Positions 14,532 through 14,586 of a stretch of 14,586 bases of DNA are shown in pieces. The number at the start of each line of letters is the position of its first letter. Position 1 is the stretch's first letter. The position numbers were made by a program, and so were the translations under genes. The notes beneath the pieces are model-generated. The model was given only the letters and a program-made list of their open reading frames with translations, was not told the DNA's origin and made no database searches. The DNA is taken from positions 1 through 14,586 of the forward strand of contig CAUERX010000032.1 in NCBI GenBank assembly GCA_959020415.1, in the 5' to 3' direction. Source of the DNA: an uncultured bacterium. Lineage in GTDB: Bacteria > Bacillota_I > Bacilli_A > RF39 > UBA660.

Positions 14532-14586
14532 AAAAAAACTTAAAATACAAAAAAAAAAAATAGAGAAAACAAGAAAAATAAAAGGA

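Overview
The window is low-GC DNA (estimated by eye at about one third G+C) that reads with the standard bacterial code: TGA is used as a stop at 2199-2201 and tryptophan is TGG. Strong AGGAGG/AGGTGA ribosome sites, SigA-type promoters, Gram-positive type surface proteins and a full-length Spo0A point to a Bacillota member. Together with a small-genome flavour (glycolysis mixed with glycolipid genes, an NrnA/MgpA-like DHH phosphatase, acetate kinase, tiny intergenic gaps), this suggests an uncultured gut-type Bacilli near the Mycoplasmatota (RF39/RFN20-like groups). The taxonomic placement is inference.

Layout. (1) 1-785: the 3' part of a secreted or surface protein with beta-sandwich repeats and a ricin-type lectin end. 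(2) 977-2201: two small membrane-anchored proteins, each with its own promoter and terminator. (3) 2297-6778: a prepilin-like gene followed by a tight run, pgk, a flippase-like membrane protein, a diacylglycerol glucosyltransferase-like GT4 enzyme and tpiA, with overlapping ends and a terminator built over the tpiA stop codon. (4) 6886-7650: spo0A, with a perfect 0A box upstream. (5) 7757-8583: two translationally coupled prepilin-like genes that begin with an identical 24-base stretch. (6) 8643-9047: a four-helix membrane protein on the minus strand, with convergent terminators between it and the pilins. (7) 9197-10165: dusB. (8) 10265-13554: an operon of RDD membrane protein, histidine phosphatase, acetate kinase and NrnA-like phosphatase. 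(9) 13640-14417: a gene interrupted by two apparent single-base losses. (10) 14499-14586: what looks like the promoter and leader of a gene beyond the window, with a 16-G run between the -35 and -10 elements.

How the genes fit together. Pgk, TpiA and AckA cover substrate-level ATP formation and triose handling. The glucosyltransferase and the flippase-like protein probably act in membrane glycolipid or polymer metabolism. The three prepilin-like proteins and the lectin protein belong to the cell surface, although no pilus assembly gene is present here. Spo0A links the locus to sporulation or stationary-phase control. The most unusual feature is the poly-G run at the right end, which has the layout of a phase-variable promoter; the adjacent decayed gene and low-complexity DNA mean an assembly artefact must also be considered.
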